Shown: positions 17,112-25,186 of the stretch, piece by piece
How positions within the stretch are numbered: the stretch's first letter is position 1
Layout: each line of letters starts with the position of its first letter
Translations under genes and position numbers: made by a program
DNA from: Richelia sp. UBA3308
Lineage (GTDB): Bacteria > Cyanobacteriota > Cyanobacteriia > Cyanobacteriales > Nostocaceae
Length of the DNA: 31,915 nucleotides
Reading direction: 5' to 3'
NCBI GenBank assembly: GCA_002361335.1
Contig: DESS01000145.1
Span: forward strand, 1-31,915
Notes under the pieces: model-generated
What the model was told of the DNA's origin: nothing
Database searches by the model: none
What the model saw: the letters and a program-made list of their open reading frames with translations, nothing else

Positions 17112-17594
17112 TTATTTATCTGAAAACTGCTGTATTTAATGTGTTCTAGAGATAATCTTGATAGGGCGATAAGGCCTACCCTCCGGGAACACCGCTCCGG
17201 TGAACGGGAACACCAGGAGCACTGAACGGGAATACATAAAGGTGAACGCGATCGCTAACATGAAAACTCAAATGGCTCTGGTTACAAGGCTCTACCCTAA
17301 ACAGATGTGGAAGCAGGGGAGGCGGAGAAAGAGTGTTTGATCGACAACAACGCTCGGGCCGGGTAACTTCAGGTTATATTCTCAATTAGATAGCTAAATT
17401 ATCAACAACATTCTCTCACCGAAATGTCTGTTCCAATATTTTCACGACGGAAGCAACTGGCCGCCTTTTCTTTAGTGATGCTTGTACACTTACTTATTCT
17501 CAACCTAATAATAATACAATGAGTGTACCGCTGCAACCGACTCCAGCAGACAATTGCGTAAGTTCTAATTTTTTGTCTAGAAATTTAAATAAAC

Positions 17595-17748
17595 CTACTA
17601 CTCGAACAACCCAAAAATGCCGTGTGGGGGCTTCACGAGGGAGCAGGGTTACAATTTCCGCATAAGGTTCCATCTCGGAGGAAGCAGGGGGAGAAAAGAA
17701 TTTTTTTCTCATTATTAACCCCACATAGTTTCCTTGGTGGACTACTAG
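17595..17748. mobile_element. MITE-like element, family B, divergent copy
   Basis: The left end CTACTACTCGAACAA and right end TTGGTGGACTACTAG are imperfect inverted repeats (11 of 15). The right end is the same as in the copy at 30865-30958. The interior is longer than in the other copies and unlike them. Confidence 0.45.
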
Positions 17749-18239
17749 ATTAAACAAATATTTTTTTATCTCGGAAGTTAAATAAACCTATATTAAAAAG
17801 TAGGAAAAGAATAAAAGTAGTAAAAGTAATTTATGTCAATGAAAGCGAGTCCCAGGCTTGAGCTTGTAGTCAAACTCTGAATAAAACTTAACAATTTCTG
17901 CCAGAAGAAGTGTAGGATTGATGGAGGGTTTGAATTTACAAGTTCCCAGCTTGCTAAAACTCCCATAACTTAAAATGCCAATATTCAAAGAAGCAAAAAA
18001 AGGTTGATGAACTATTACTTATTTGTTATAAAAGATTGGCGACATTGATTTTTGTCTTGTATGCTACAATTCTTGATTAAGATTGAAAAACTCCTAGTTT
18101 CGTTTCCACCCCAGGGTTCGGTAATCCAATCTAAAAACCTAGTACCGCTGCGCGTTCGTCAAAAGTACCAAGGTAATAAGTATTGTAATATAAAGGTTTC
18201 CAGCTTTTGATATTATTGCTTCATTTGCGCCCCAGCATA

Positions 18240-18348
18240 CTACTACTCAACCAAGCCAAAATTGACGGGGGGAAGTCAGGGAGTAGTGAGTAGTGAATAG
18301 TGAGTAGTACAAATATTACCAGGCAAATTTTCCTTGCTGGACTACTAG
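18240..18348. mobile_element. MITE-like element, family B, copy 1
   Basis: A 109-bp block from CTACTACTCAACCAA to TTGCTGGACTACTAG. Its right half (AGTGAGTAGTA...AAATATTACCAG...GGACTACTAG) matches 30903-30958 with about six mismatches in 52 bases and the same orientation. It is non-coding. Confidence 0.65.
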
Positions 18349-18637
18349 TATCCTAAGATCATAGGTTTACCATGGATATTAGAAACGACACTAAATTCAA
18401 ACTGTAGTGTGGAGCAAACGGAATATAATACAAGGGGTTGGAGACACAAATGTAATAGTTCTTGATGCTTGAGCACAGGTTGATCGCAAGTTTTGTGGTG
18501 TGGTTAACTCAGAAAACGTTGCGAGCAGAAATTTCTTTCATTAGATATTAAATCAAGTTTGGTCCCTCGACCAATAATTACCATTCTTCAGGATGAAGTT
18601 GGGGCAGATTTGGTGTTGTCTATTCGAGATTATTAAA

Positions 18638-18896
18638 ATGACAAATAGATCGATTTTATTGTCTGTAATGACTGAATATCTTGAAGAAACGACTAAATAT
18701 CTAGAAGTATTGAGGGAGAAACATAGTAACAACAAAGATCCAAACTATGAAGAGAAGTTGACTGTTAATAAGACAGGAGAAACCAGACGCTTTTCGATGC
18801 AAACTAATCCTCCCTTTGAAAAAAAAACTTGATGGCGATCGACCTCAAAAGTATCAAGAATATTTAGCTAATCCACGGCAAAATTGGGGCTTGTGA
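18638..18896 (+). pseudogene. Small unrecognised ORF interrupted at an A9 run
   Basis: From the ATG at 18638 the frame reads MTNRSILLSVMTEYLEETTK and continues in a charged helical style to a stop at 18832, just after nine consecutive A (18819-18827). If the run is read as eight A, translation continues for 22 more codons as LDGDRPQKYQEYLANPRQNW-GL to a stop at 18894. This looks like a natural protein end. The whole product would be about 86 residues. I do not recognise the family. It may be a broken gene, a sequencing error or a case of slippage. It lies 74 bases upstream of the GMC gene. Confidence 0.4.
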
Positions 18897-18970
18897 GTTA
18901 ATGATAGAAACACAAAAGCCAGTAAAATTTGCGATCTAAGCTATAACGAATATCATTGAAGGAGTAAAAT

Positions 18971-20830
18971 ATGAGCGACATTCAGGTGAAATTGAGAGAG
19001 ATTGATTGGAAGACTGTCTCTGAGAAGGAATACGATGTTGTAATCGTGGGAGCAGGGGTAGCTGGTGCGATAGTCGCCAAACAATTGAGCGAACAGGGGA
19101 AGACAGTTTTAATCCTAGAGGCAGGATCTGGTAAAGATTTAACCCTTGAGGGCTATCAAAGTTACGTCGATCATTTTCATTCTGCTGTAGTCAAGGATAA
19201 CAATGCTCCCTATCCAAGAAATCCTAATGCTCAAAGTCCGAGAAGTCCTGATGTGAGAAAATTGATTCCAGGCCAGGTTGATGCAAATGCATATTTGGTA
19301 CAGCGAGGTCCTTTAGCCCTTGACAGTACCTATACCAGGGCTACTGGTGGTACAACTATGCATTGGGAAGGGAAAACCCCACGCATGTTACCAGAGGACT
19401 TTAAATTACGTAGTACATATGGACAAGGGCTTGATTGGCCCTTCGAATACGAACATCTGATGCCCTATTACAGGATTGCCGAGAGAGAACTAGGGGTTTC
19501 AGGTAATATAGAAGATCAAATAAGGCTAGGGGGAAAGTATGAACCTGGCTATGTGTTCCCGATGAAAGAGATGCCCCCCTCTTACTTAGATGAGAAAGTT
19601 AAGGAAGGAATTGACAATACCACTGTAGAATTGGATGGTGAAACTCTTACATTAGATGTTCTGACTTTTCCCCAGGCTAGAAATGGTGTGCCCCATCCTG
19701 ATTACGACAAGGGTAACCGCTTCGATCCTGATGGACTGACTAGTGTTCATCCGGTTGAATATGGAGAACGTTGCCAGGGTAATGCCAACTGTGTGCCCAT
19801 TTGTCCTGTTCAAGCCAAGTATGATGCCCGCAAGACTTTAGGTAAAGCATTTACTACCGATCGAGTGGATCTACTTCCTCAGGCTGTGGCATCCAAGATT
19901 GAAATTAACCCCGAAAACAATCGAGTTACTGCTGTTCACTTTAAGTACTATTCCGATAAGAACTCTCCTAAGCATGAAACCGGAATCGCAAAGGGTAAAC
20001 TATTTGTACTAGCAGCCAATGCTGTGGAAAATGCTCGATTGCTTCTGTCTTCAGATCTGCCAAGAACAACCAAAGGTAGCGACTTGATAGGGAGAAATCT
20101 GATGGATCACCCTTATATACTTGCTTGGGGATTGATGCCTGAAAACACTGGCACCATGCGAGGACCTTTGTGTACATCAGGAATCTTACCATTTCGTAAA
20201 GGTAACTTTCGTCACAAGCAAGCTGCCTTCGCCATCGATATCCATAATGATGGTTGGGGCTGGGCAACTGGTTCTCCGGACACTGATGTTCTTGATATTA
20301 TTGATAACAAAAACAAGTACGGTGAGGAACTCCGCGAAGCACTGGTAAGTAAAATCTCACGGCAGTTATTGCTTGCTTGTATGTGTGAGTTACCGGCGGA
20401 TCCTAGTAACCGGGTAACAATTGATCCTAAGTATACAGATGCTTTAGGTAATTATCGTCCTGTGATATCCTTTAACATATCTGACTACTGTATGAAGACA
20501 CTTGCTTACGCCAGACATATCTGTCGCTTAGTTTTCCAACGCTTGGGAGCGGAGGATTATACACATTACGATCCATCTGACTACGGGTATTTTACCTATC
20601 AGGGTGAAGGCTATGTCTTCCGGGGTGGTAATCACTATGCAGGCACTCATGTTATGGGTACTAACAAAGATAATTCTGTTGTGGACAAGTATCAGCGTTC
20701 CTGGGAACATGAAAATCTTTATTTAGTAGGTGCTGGTAGTATGCCAACCATTGGTAGTTCTAACACAACTGTTACACTTTCAGCTATGACTTTTTACAGT
20801 ACAGAGCAAATGCTCAAAGACTTAAATTAA
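18971..20830 (+). CDS. GMC-type FAD-dependent sugar/alcohol dehydrogenase, large subunit
   Basis: A 619-residue flavoprotein of the glucose-methanol-choline family, which oxidises hydroxyls of sugars, cyclitols or alcohols. The FAD-binding Rossmann motif is VVIVGAGVAGAIVAK (G27-x-G29-x2-G32) with the ribose-binding E50. The C-terminal catalytic block shows GGNHYAGTHVMG (H555, H560) and the GSSNTTVTLSA segment (N598). A Cys cluster C268-x5-C274-x3-C278 (GERCQGNANCVPICPVQ) has the pattern linked to a 3Fe-4S centre in multi-subunit FAD sugar dehydrogenases, so electrons probably leave to a partner rather than to oxygen. There is no signal peptide. AAGGAG precedes the ATG. The small-subunit gene is two genes downstream. 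The substrate cannot be read from sequence. Confidence 0.88.
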   Translation: MSDIQVKLREIDWKTVSEKEYDVVIVGAGVAGAIVAKQLSEQGKTVLILEAGSGKDLTLEGYQSYVDHFHSAVVKDNNAPYPRNPNAQSPRSPDVRKLIPGQVDANAYLVQRGPLALDSTYTRATGGTTMHWEGKTPRMLPEDFKLRSTYGQGLDWPFEYEHLMPYYRIAERELGVSGNIEDQIRLGGKYEPGYVFPMKEMPPSYLDEKVKEGIDNTTVELDGETLTLDVLTFPQARNGVPHPDYDKGNRFDPDGLTSVHPVEYGERCQGNANCVPICPVQAKYDARKTLGKAFTTDRVDLLPQAVASKIEINPENNRVTAVHFKYYSDKNSPKHETGIAKGKLFVLAANAVENARLLLSSDLPRTTKGSDLIGRNLMDHPYILAWGLMPENTGTMRGPLCTSGILPFRKGNFRHKQAAFAIDIHNDGWGWATGSPDTDVLDIIDNKNKYGEELREALVSKISRQLLLACMCELPADPSNRVTIDPKYTDALGNYRPVISFNISDYCMKTLAYARHICRLVFQRLGAEDYTHYDPSDYGYFTYQGEGYVFRGGNHYAGTHVMGTNKDNSVVDKYQRSWEHENLYLVGAGSMPTIGSSNTTVTLSAMTFYSTEQMLKDLN

Positions 20831-20858
20831 TCGATATCTAATGATTGAAAAGTCTAAG

Positions 20859-21058
20859 AAGGTGTTTAGAAATAAAAAATAAATGATTTAGTGGTGTGTT
20901 AGATGCATGACAATCCATCTGTTAAAACATATAATCTTAATACATCTAACGCATCAATAACCCTTGGTGCATTACGGCAAATCTTCACCTGTTATTTTTC
21001 CCATCGAATCCTAATTGCGTACTACACCCTACTCAAAAATTATTTTATAAACACCCTT
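20859..21058. mobile_element. MITE-like element, family A, copy 2
   Basis: The core 20891-21032 matches 5693-5837 almost throughout. Here the inverted repeats can be followed further out, from AAGGTGTTTAGAAATAAA on the left to TTATTTTATAAACACCCTT on the right, giving about 200 bp. It sits between the GMC and ferritin-like genes, so if they are cotranscribed its hairpins would be in the mRNA. Confidence 0.7.
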
Positions 21059-21136
21059 ATGGGGTATGAAGCACAAAAAATGGGAAATAACTAAGCCGAA
21101 TCTTTACAAAATTGTTCACAGATTGCCAGGAGATAT

Positions 21137-22342
21137 ATGGTAAGCACAACTAACGATTATTATGCCATTTCAAGTATTAATGACTTGCATGACTATCTGT
21201 ATACGGCAATGAGTATTGAACATTCAACGATTCCGCCTTACATCATGGCACTCTACTCCATTAAGCCGGGTACAAATCTACAAGCATTACAAATACTTCG
21301 CTCTGTTGCCGTAGAAGAAATGCTGCACCTAACTCTAGCAGCCAATGTCTTAAATGCTGTTGGAGGAAAGATCGAAAATACTTTGACACGTTCTGACTTT
21401 ATCCCAGAATATCCAACCGCCATCGGAACGGGAGAAGACGATTTTGAAGTTTCCCTAGAGAAATTTTCCAGGGAGAGTGTGGAGACTTTCTTGAAAATTG
21501 AACGTTCAAAACATGTGGCTGAAGATCAACCATTAGTCGGAGTCAGAGATCCCAAAAAAAACTGGTTGGCACGTATTTATAGAACTCTTACAGGGGAAAG
21601 TTTTAGCTTCTATAGTATTGGGCTGTTCTATACAGAGGTTATCCGAGGTTTGAATGCGCTCTATAAAGAGAAGCGTGACGATCTGTTTTGCGGCGATCCT
21701 CAGCGGCAAATTAAACCTGAGTATTACTTTAACGGTTCAGGGGAGATTATCCCAGTTACGGATCTGCGCTCCGCAATACGTGCTTTAAAGGTAATTCAAG
21801 AGCAGGGTGAGGGTTCCAGACAAGGGACTATCTATGATGCAGAAAGAGAGCTTTGCCATTACTATCGTTTTGAACAATTGTTGATCTTGGATACAAAGTA
21901 CAGATCGGACTTAAAGAAAAGCTTGCAAGATCAATTGGGTGATGGCTGGAAAGAAGTATTGGGTGAAGACTGGCAAGAAGATGTAGGTGGAGATGGCTGG
22001 GGGCAATATTACCGGATAGATAAAGATAATCCACTCGATTCGGATAAACCATTTAAACCTACTGGTGAAAAGTTTAAAATTGATTGGGATGCTGTTTATC
22101 CTGCCAAGACAAATGCCAAGCTAAGCGATTACCCAGAAGGATCTGAGTTGTATACCGCAGCTAAGCAATTCCAGTCGGGCTACAAAGATTTCCTTGCTGA
22201 AATTGAGTACTCCTTTGATGGGCATCCTGAGAAATTAATTCCCGCAATCGGTGACATGTTTAAGCTTAAGTCTAAGGCTGAGCAGATAATTAAAAATCCC
22301 ATTCCAGGAGAGGAAGGTGTTAATGGCGCACCAATTTTCTGA
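21137..22342 (+). CDS. Ferritin-like domain protein (VioB/RebD-type iminophenyl-pyruvate dimer synthase domain family)
   Basis: A 401-residue, probably cytoplasmic protein. Its N-terminal 240 residues are a ferritin-like helical bundle of the family found in VioB, RebD and StaD and in many uncharacterised proteins. Metal-ligand-like residues are E28/H29 in MSIEHSTIPPY and E61-x2-H64 in VAVEEMLHLTLAANVLNAVGG, placed as in di-iron bundles. A later acidic, Trp/Gly-rich segment (DGWKEVLGEDWQEDVGGDGW) separates a C-terminal helical part. No tryptophan-oxidase partner gene is present, so indolocarbazole synthesis is not implied. AGGAG lies close to the ATG. Its place between the two dehydrogenase subunits suggests a link to flavin oxidation, perhaps peroxide or radical handling. 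Confidence 0.75.
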   Translation: MVSTTNDYYAISSINDLHDYLYTAMSIEHSTIPPYIMALYSIKPGTNLQALQILRSVAVEEMLHLTLAANVLNAVGGKIENTLTRSDFIPEYPTAIGTGEDDFEVSLEKFSRESVETFLKIERSKHVAEDQPLVGVRDPKKNWLARIYRTLTGESFSFYSIGLFYTEVIRGLNALYKEKRDDLFCGDPQRQIKPEYYFNGSGEIIPVTDLRSAIRALKVIQEQGEGSRQGTIYDAERELCHYYRFEQLLILDTKYRSDLKKSLQDQLGDGWKEVLGEDWQEDVGGDGWGQYYRIDKDNPLDSDKPFKPTGEKFKIDWDAVYPAKTNAKLSDYPEGSELYTAAKQFQSGYKDFLAEIEYSFDGHPEKLIPAIGDMFKLKSKAEQIIKNPIPGEEGVNGAPIF

Positions 22343-22388
22343 TTGGACTGCTATTAAGTATTAATTTTAACTTCAATTATGGCAATTT

Positions 22389-22414
22389 TATCTCCGTATT
22401 CAAAAACGGAGATA
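22389..22414. other. Short hairpin between the ferritin-like and small-subunit genes
   Basis: TATCTCCGT and ACGGAGATA form a perfect nine-pair stem around eight bases. No T-run follows, so it may be an mRNA processing or stability element rather than a terminator. Confidence 0.4.
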
Positions 22415-22479
22415 GAAGCAATAGTTTATTGTTAAAGATTGTCACGATAAGGAACTGAAATTTTTGTAGAGGAGAACTA

Positions 22480-23028
22480 ATGGGCACTAATAAAACTAAG
22501 ACTGAGTTGATGGAGTATTTTCTCGATTTCTCAGTAGCTATAACTGCCTTTCCTAAATTTGACTTACAAGGAACAGGTCAAGTTGACTCTTACTATGACA
22601 CCGTTAATAATATTATTGGCGATGAAATTTTTGAGGAATTGTTAACAACTTTCCATAATCTTGATGATAAATCGAAAACTGAGGGTAATGGGATCGCCCG
22701 TGATATCCTGGGTTCTGAAAAATTGGGGCCCATCGCTCGCAACATCATCAAACTCTGGTATCTAGGTGCCTGGTATCAACTCCCTACCTCATGGCGGGAA
22801 ACTTTTGGTGCTAATGAGAAGGATATAGATCAAGTTGTAAGTCCACAAGCTTATATTGAAGGACTTTTGTGGCCTACCCTTGGGGTTAACCCTCGTGCTG
22901 CAAAAGCACCGGGATATGGCACCTGGGCTAACCCTCCTGAGTTAGACAAAGCTAATTCACTCAAAAATGTAAAAGGCGTAGATTCTTTTTTCAGTCAAAA
23001 CAAGTCAAAAGTGCCAGCAAAGTATTAA
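22480..23028 (+). CDS. FAD-SLDH-type dehydrogenase small subunit
   Basis: A 182-residue protein resembling the small subunit of membrane-associated FAD sugar/sorbitol dehydrogenases (FAD-SLDH family). The helical N-terminal part ends in the typical ARNIIKLWYLGAWYQLP. This is followed by VVSPQAYIEGLLWPTLGVNP and by PGYGTWANPPE, all recognisable family blocks. In known complexes this subunit carries a Tat signal that exports the GMC subunit with it. Here the N-terminus (MGTNKTKTELMEYF) has no twin arginine or hydrophobic segment, so the complex should remain in the cytoplasm. GAGGAG precedes the ATG. It is the natural partner of the GMC protein at 18971, though one gene intervenes. No cytochrome c subunit gene is visible. 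Confidence 0.8.
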   Translation: MGTNKTKTELMEYFLDFSVAITAFPKFDLQGTGQVDSYYDTVNNIIGDEIFEELLTTFHNLDDKSKTEGNGIARDILGSEKLGPIARNIIKLWYLGAWYQLPTSWRETFGANEKDIDQVVSPQAYIEGLLWPTLGVNPRAAKAPGYGTWANPPELDKANSLKNVKGVDSFFSQNKSKVPAKY

Positions 23029-23071
23029 ACTAAACAGACTCTAAGTTAAAAATCAAAGGAAAAGGTCAAAT

Positions 23072-23755
23072 ATGAACATTAAAGGTTGGTTTCGTCAAAT
23101 TTCTACTATTGCCCTGATAATTATCGTTAGCTTAACGATATTTACTGCCCCATCTTATGCTTTTATCCGTAGCGATGAAGTACAGATCAATGTAAATCAC
23201 TTGAAGAAGACGAATGAATGTAATGAATGCGATCTATCCGGGGCAGATTTATCAGGAAGCGATTTATATGGCAGTGCCCTGCTTGGAGCTAATCTATCGG
23301 GAGCCGATCTATCTGAAGCTTTACTGAATGATGCCAAGCTAAAAGGAGCGAATTTATCGGGAGCAAATCTATCTAATGCCCTGCTCATGGGCATAACCTT
23401 GTCGGAAGCCGATCTAACAAACGCTAATTTATCCAATGCAGATTTGTACAATGCTCTCATGGAGAGTACAACATTATCAGGAGCAGATCTAACAGATGCC
23501 GATCTAACCTCGGCTATTTTATCTCAAACGGATTTGTCTAATGCTGCTGCTGAAAATGTCAACTTAGATCAAGCAATTTTAAATCAAGCTAATCTATCGG
23601 GAGCAAATTTTACTCATGCCAAAATGAGAAATGCTAGGTTAGCGGATGCCATACTTGAAGGAACCGAACTGTTTGAAGCCGATCTATATCGTGCTGTTAT
23701 GCCTGACACTACTATCTATAACGGAGATGTCTCAAAATTCGGTGCTTATCAATAG
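23072..23755 (+). CDS. Exported pentapeptide-repeat protein
   Basis: A 227-residue protein with a Sec signal peptide (hydrophobic stretch about 13-26, cleavage likely after PSYA). After a short segment with C-N-E-C it consists of about 30 pentapeptide units of the form A(D/N)LSG/A, such as CDLSGADLSGSDLYGSALLG, which fold into a right-handed quadrilateral beta-helix. No catalytic residues are seen, and the function of exported cyanobacterial pentapeptide proteins is largely unknown. It begins 43 bases after the small-subunit gene and probably shares its mRNA. It may be a scaffold for the exported enzymes of the cluster; that is speculation. Confidence 0.85.
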   Translation: MNIKGWFRQISTIALIIIVSLTIFTAPSYAFIRSDEVQINVNHLKKTNECNECDLSGADLSGSDLYGSALLGANLSGADLSEALLNDAKLKGANLSGANLSNALLMGITLSEADLTNANLSNADLYNALMESTTLSGADLTDADLTSAILSQTDLSNAAAENVNLDQAILNQANLSGANFTHAKMRNARLADAILEGTELFEADLYRAVMPDTTIYNGDVSKFGAYQ

Positions 23756-23783
23756 CAGCCGATGATTTAACTTAGATTTTTAG

Positions 23784-23860
23784 GCGTTGCTGAATCTGGT
23801 GGATGAAATGATGATTTCTCAATTATTACCAGACGTAAGAATCCCTTAATTCAGCAACGC
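23784..23860. mobile_element. Small inverted-repeat element, family C
   Basis: GCGTTGCTGAAT (23784-23795) and ATTCAGCAACGC (23849-23860) are perfect 12-base inverted repeats 53 bases apart. The ends look like insertion-sequence termini, so this is probably a very short non-autonomous element. It could also end or attenuate transcription between the pentapeptide and IolE-like genes. Confidence 0.6.
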
Positions 23861-23911
23861 TGATTTTTAACCTCCGAAAACAACTTTTTACTCTCATAAA
23901 AGGATGCACCG

Positions 23912-24988
23912 ATGTTGAAACAAATTAGACCTTTGTTGATTTCCGTTGTTATTTTGATATTATTCAGTATTTCAACTCCACTGCCTGCCAAAGCTGTGAC
24001 AATCGATCCTCCGGGGGGTGAAGATAAGTTGCCTTTGGAACTTTGCCGAGTCGGAGAAGCGCCATTTCCTCCTATTTTTAACCGCAAAAAAGTTAATTTG
24101 GGGATTACTCCCACAGGTTGGAGCAATAGTGACGATCCTAGTATCGATCTGGTTCCTCCTATCCCTTACCAGCAGATTCTAAGTGAAATGCAATTGTCTG
24201 GCTTCAAAGGTTCGCAAGTGTCTGGTAAATATCCTAAAGATATCGATATTTTGCATGACGAGTTAAAATTGCGTCGCTTGAAGATTTCTGAACCTTGGGT
24301 AGGAACTTTCTTCACCATCGGCGATCGCGAAGGTAGCATCAACATCTTCAAGGAACAGATGGAATATATGAAGAGCCTGGGTGATAGAGCTAGCAAGGTG
24401 ATTGTGGTGGCTGAACTAGGTGGTGCTGTCCATCAACAACCTATTGAACCCTTAAACAACAGACCTATTTTGAGTGACGATCAATGGAATAAATTGACTG
24501 AGGGATTAAATGAGATCGGAAAATCAGCACATGAAGCAGGAATGCGCTTAGTTTATCATCCCCATGTGGGAACAGGAGTGGAAACAAAAGAGGATATCGA
24601 TCGATTAATGGAAAACACTAATCCTCAATATGTCAAATTACTCCTTGATACTGGTCATCTTTACTACGCAAAAGCCGATCCTCTTGAAGTTACCGAAGAA
24701 TACGCAGATCGCATCGGACACGTTCACTTAAAGAACATTCGTCAAAAGCAGTTAGATGACTCTCAAAATAGACAACTAAGCTTTATAGAGTCTATTAAAA
24801 ATGGCGTGTTTACGGTTCCTGGTGATTGCACAGGGGTGATTGATTTTGAGCCAATTTTCCAAACACTTGCCGATGCTCAATATAAAGGATGGTTAGTAGT
24901 TGAAGCCGAACAAGATCCAAACAAAGCCGAACCTTTGCTATATGCTCAGACAGCTCGTAATTATTTATATCAAGTTACTGGTTTGTAG
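23912..24988 (+). CDS. Exported IolE-like TIM-barrel (inosose dehydratase / sugar isomerase family)
   Basis: A 358-residue protein with an N-terminal signal peptide (hydrophobic 9-22, cleavage likely after AKA at 28), followed by a xylose-isomerase-like TIM barrel closest to inosose dehydratase IolE. Recognisable stretches are LGITPTGWSNSDDP, VYHPHVGTGVETKEDIDRLM (H216, H218, E224), LLLDTGHLYYAKADP (D246, H249), IGHVHLKNIR (H270, H272) and GWLVVEAEQDPNKAEP (E331). These include the usual divalent-metal ligands. IolE dehydrates scyllo-inosose in the cytoplasm, so a secretory form is unusual. Related barrels also act as epimerases or as lyases on 3-keto-glycosides. AAAAGGA precedes the ATG. Which reaction it catalyses is open. 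Confidence 0.82.
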   Translation: MLKQIRPLLISVVILILFSISTPLPAKAVTIDPPGGEDKLPLELCRVGEAPFPPIFNRKKVNLGITPTGWSNSDDPSIDLVPPIPYQQILSEMQLSGFKGSQVSGKYPKDIDILHDELKLRRLKISEPWVGTFFTIGDREGSINIFKEQMEYMKSLGDRASKVIVVAELGGAVHQQPIEPLNNRPILSDDQWNKLTEGLNEIGKSAHEAGMRLVYHPHVGTGVETKEDIDRLMENTNPQYVKLLLDTGHLYYAKADPLEVTEEYADRIGHVHLKNIRQKQLDDSQNRQLSFIESIKNGVFTVPGDCTGVIDFEPIFQTLADAQYKGWLVVEAEQDPNKAEPLLYAQTARNYLYQVTGL

Positions 24989-25069
24989 TTAAAGACTGGT
25001 TAATTAATCTAGCCTTTTTCATTTGAGTTAATACTTCTGTTGTGGTAGGGGCATTTTTACCTGTTGCCA

Positions 25070-25095
25070 AGCATGGGCAGGATGCCCGTACCATA
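25070..25095. repeat. Dispersed intergenic repeat, short copy
   Basis: ATGGGCAGGATGCCCGTACCATAA shares the GGATGCCCGTACCA core with the repeats at 484, 11243 and 17060. GGGCA and TGCCC can pair. Confidence 0.45.
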
Positions 25096-25186
25096 ATATC
25101 CCAGTGTATTGCACTCAAACGAAAATTATTGCTCCTTTTCTCATTACTTTAAATCCTAAAAAAACCTTCAAAAGGAGATAAATTTT

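Larger units (their letters stand above)
16839..18637. other. Gene-poor repeat-rich stretch
   Basis: About 1.8 kb between moaA and the small ORF at 18638 has no gene I can defend. It holds a dispersed repeat (17060-17111), a GC-rich patch with repeated GAACGGGAA/ACACC words (17190-17240), a HIP1 site near 17250, and two copies of an inverted-repeat element (17595-17748 and 18240-18348). An open frame read from about 17380 to 17660 on the plus strand lacks a start and is not recognised; it could be gene debris. Confidence 0.5.

Noticed and set aside
16913..17149. 78-codon plus-strand frame after moaA
   Set aside because: It has a TTG-type start with no ribosome site, a repeated Asn-Ser-Cys-Phe stretch from simple sequence, and its 3' part is a dispersed repeat.
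17500..17757. 85-codon minus-strand frame
   Set aside because: It overlaps a divergent family B element, ends in unrelated sequence, and resembles no known protein.
20903..21094. 63-codon plus-strand frame between the GMC and ferritin-like genes
   Set aside because: It lies mostly inside the family A inverted-repeat element, whose other copy does not keep the frame as a gene.
21137..23028. Violacein/rebeccamycin-type biosynthesis, suggested by the ferritin-like domain
   Set aside because: No tryptophan oxidase, chromopyrrolate or flavin hydroxylase genes of those pathways are present; the neighbours are carbohydrate-type enzymes.
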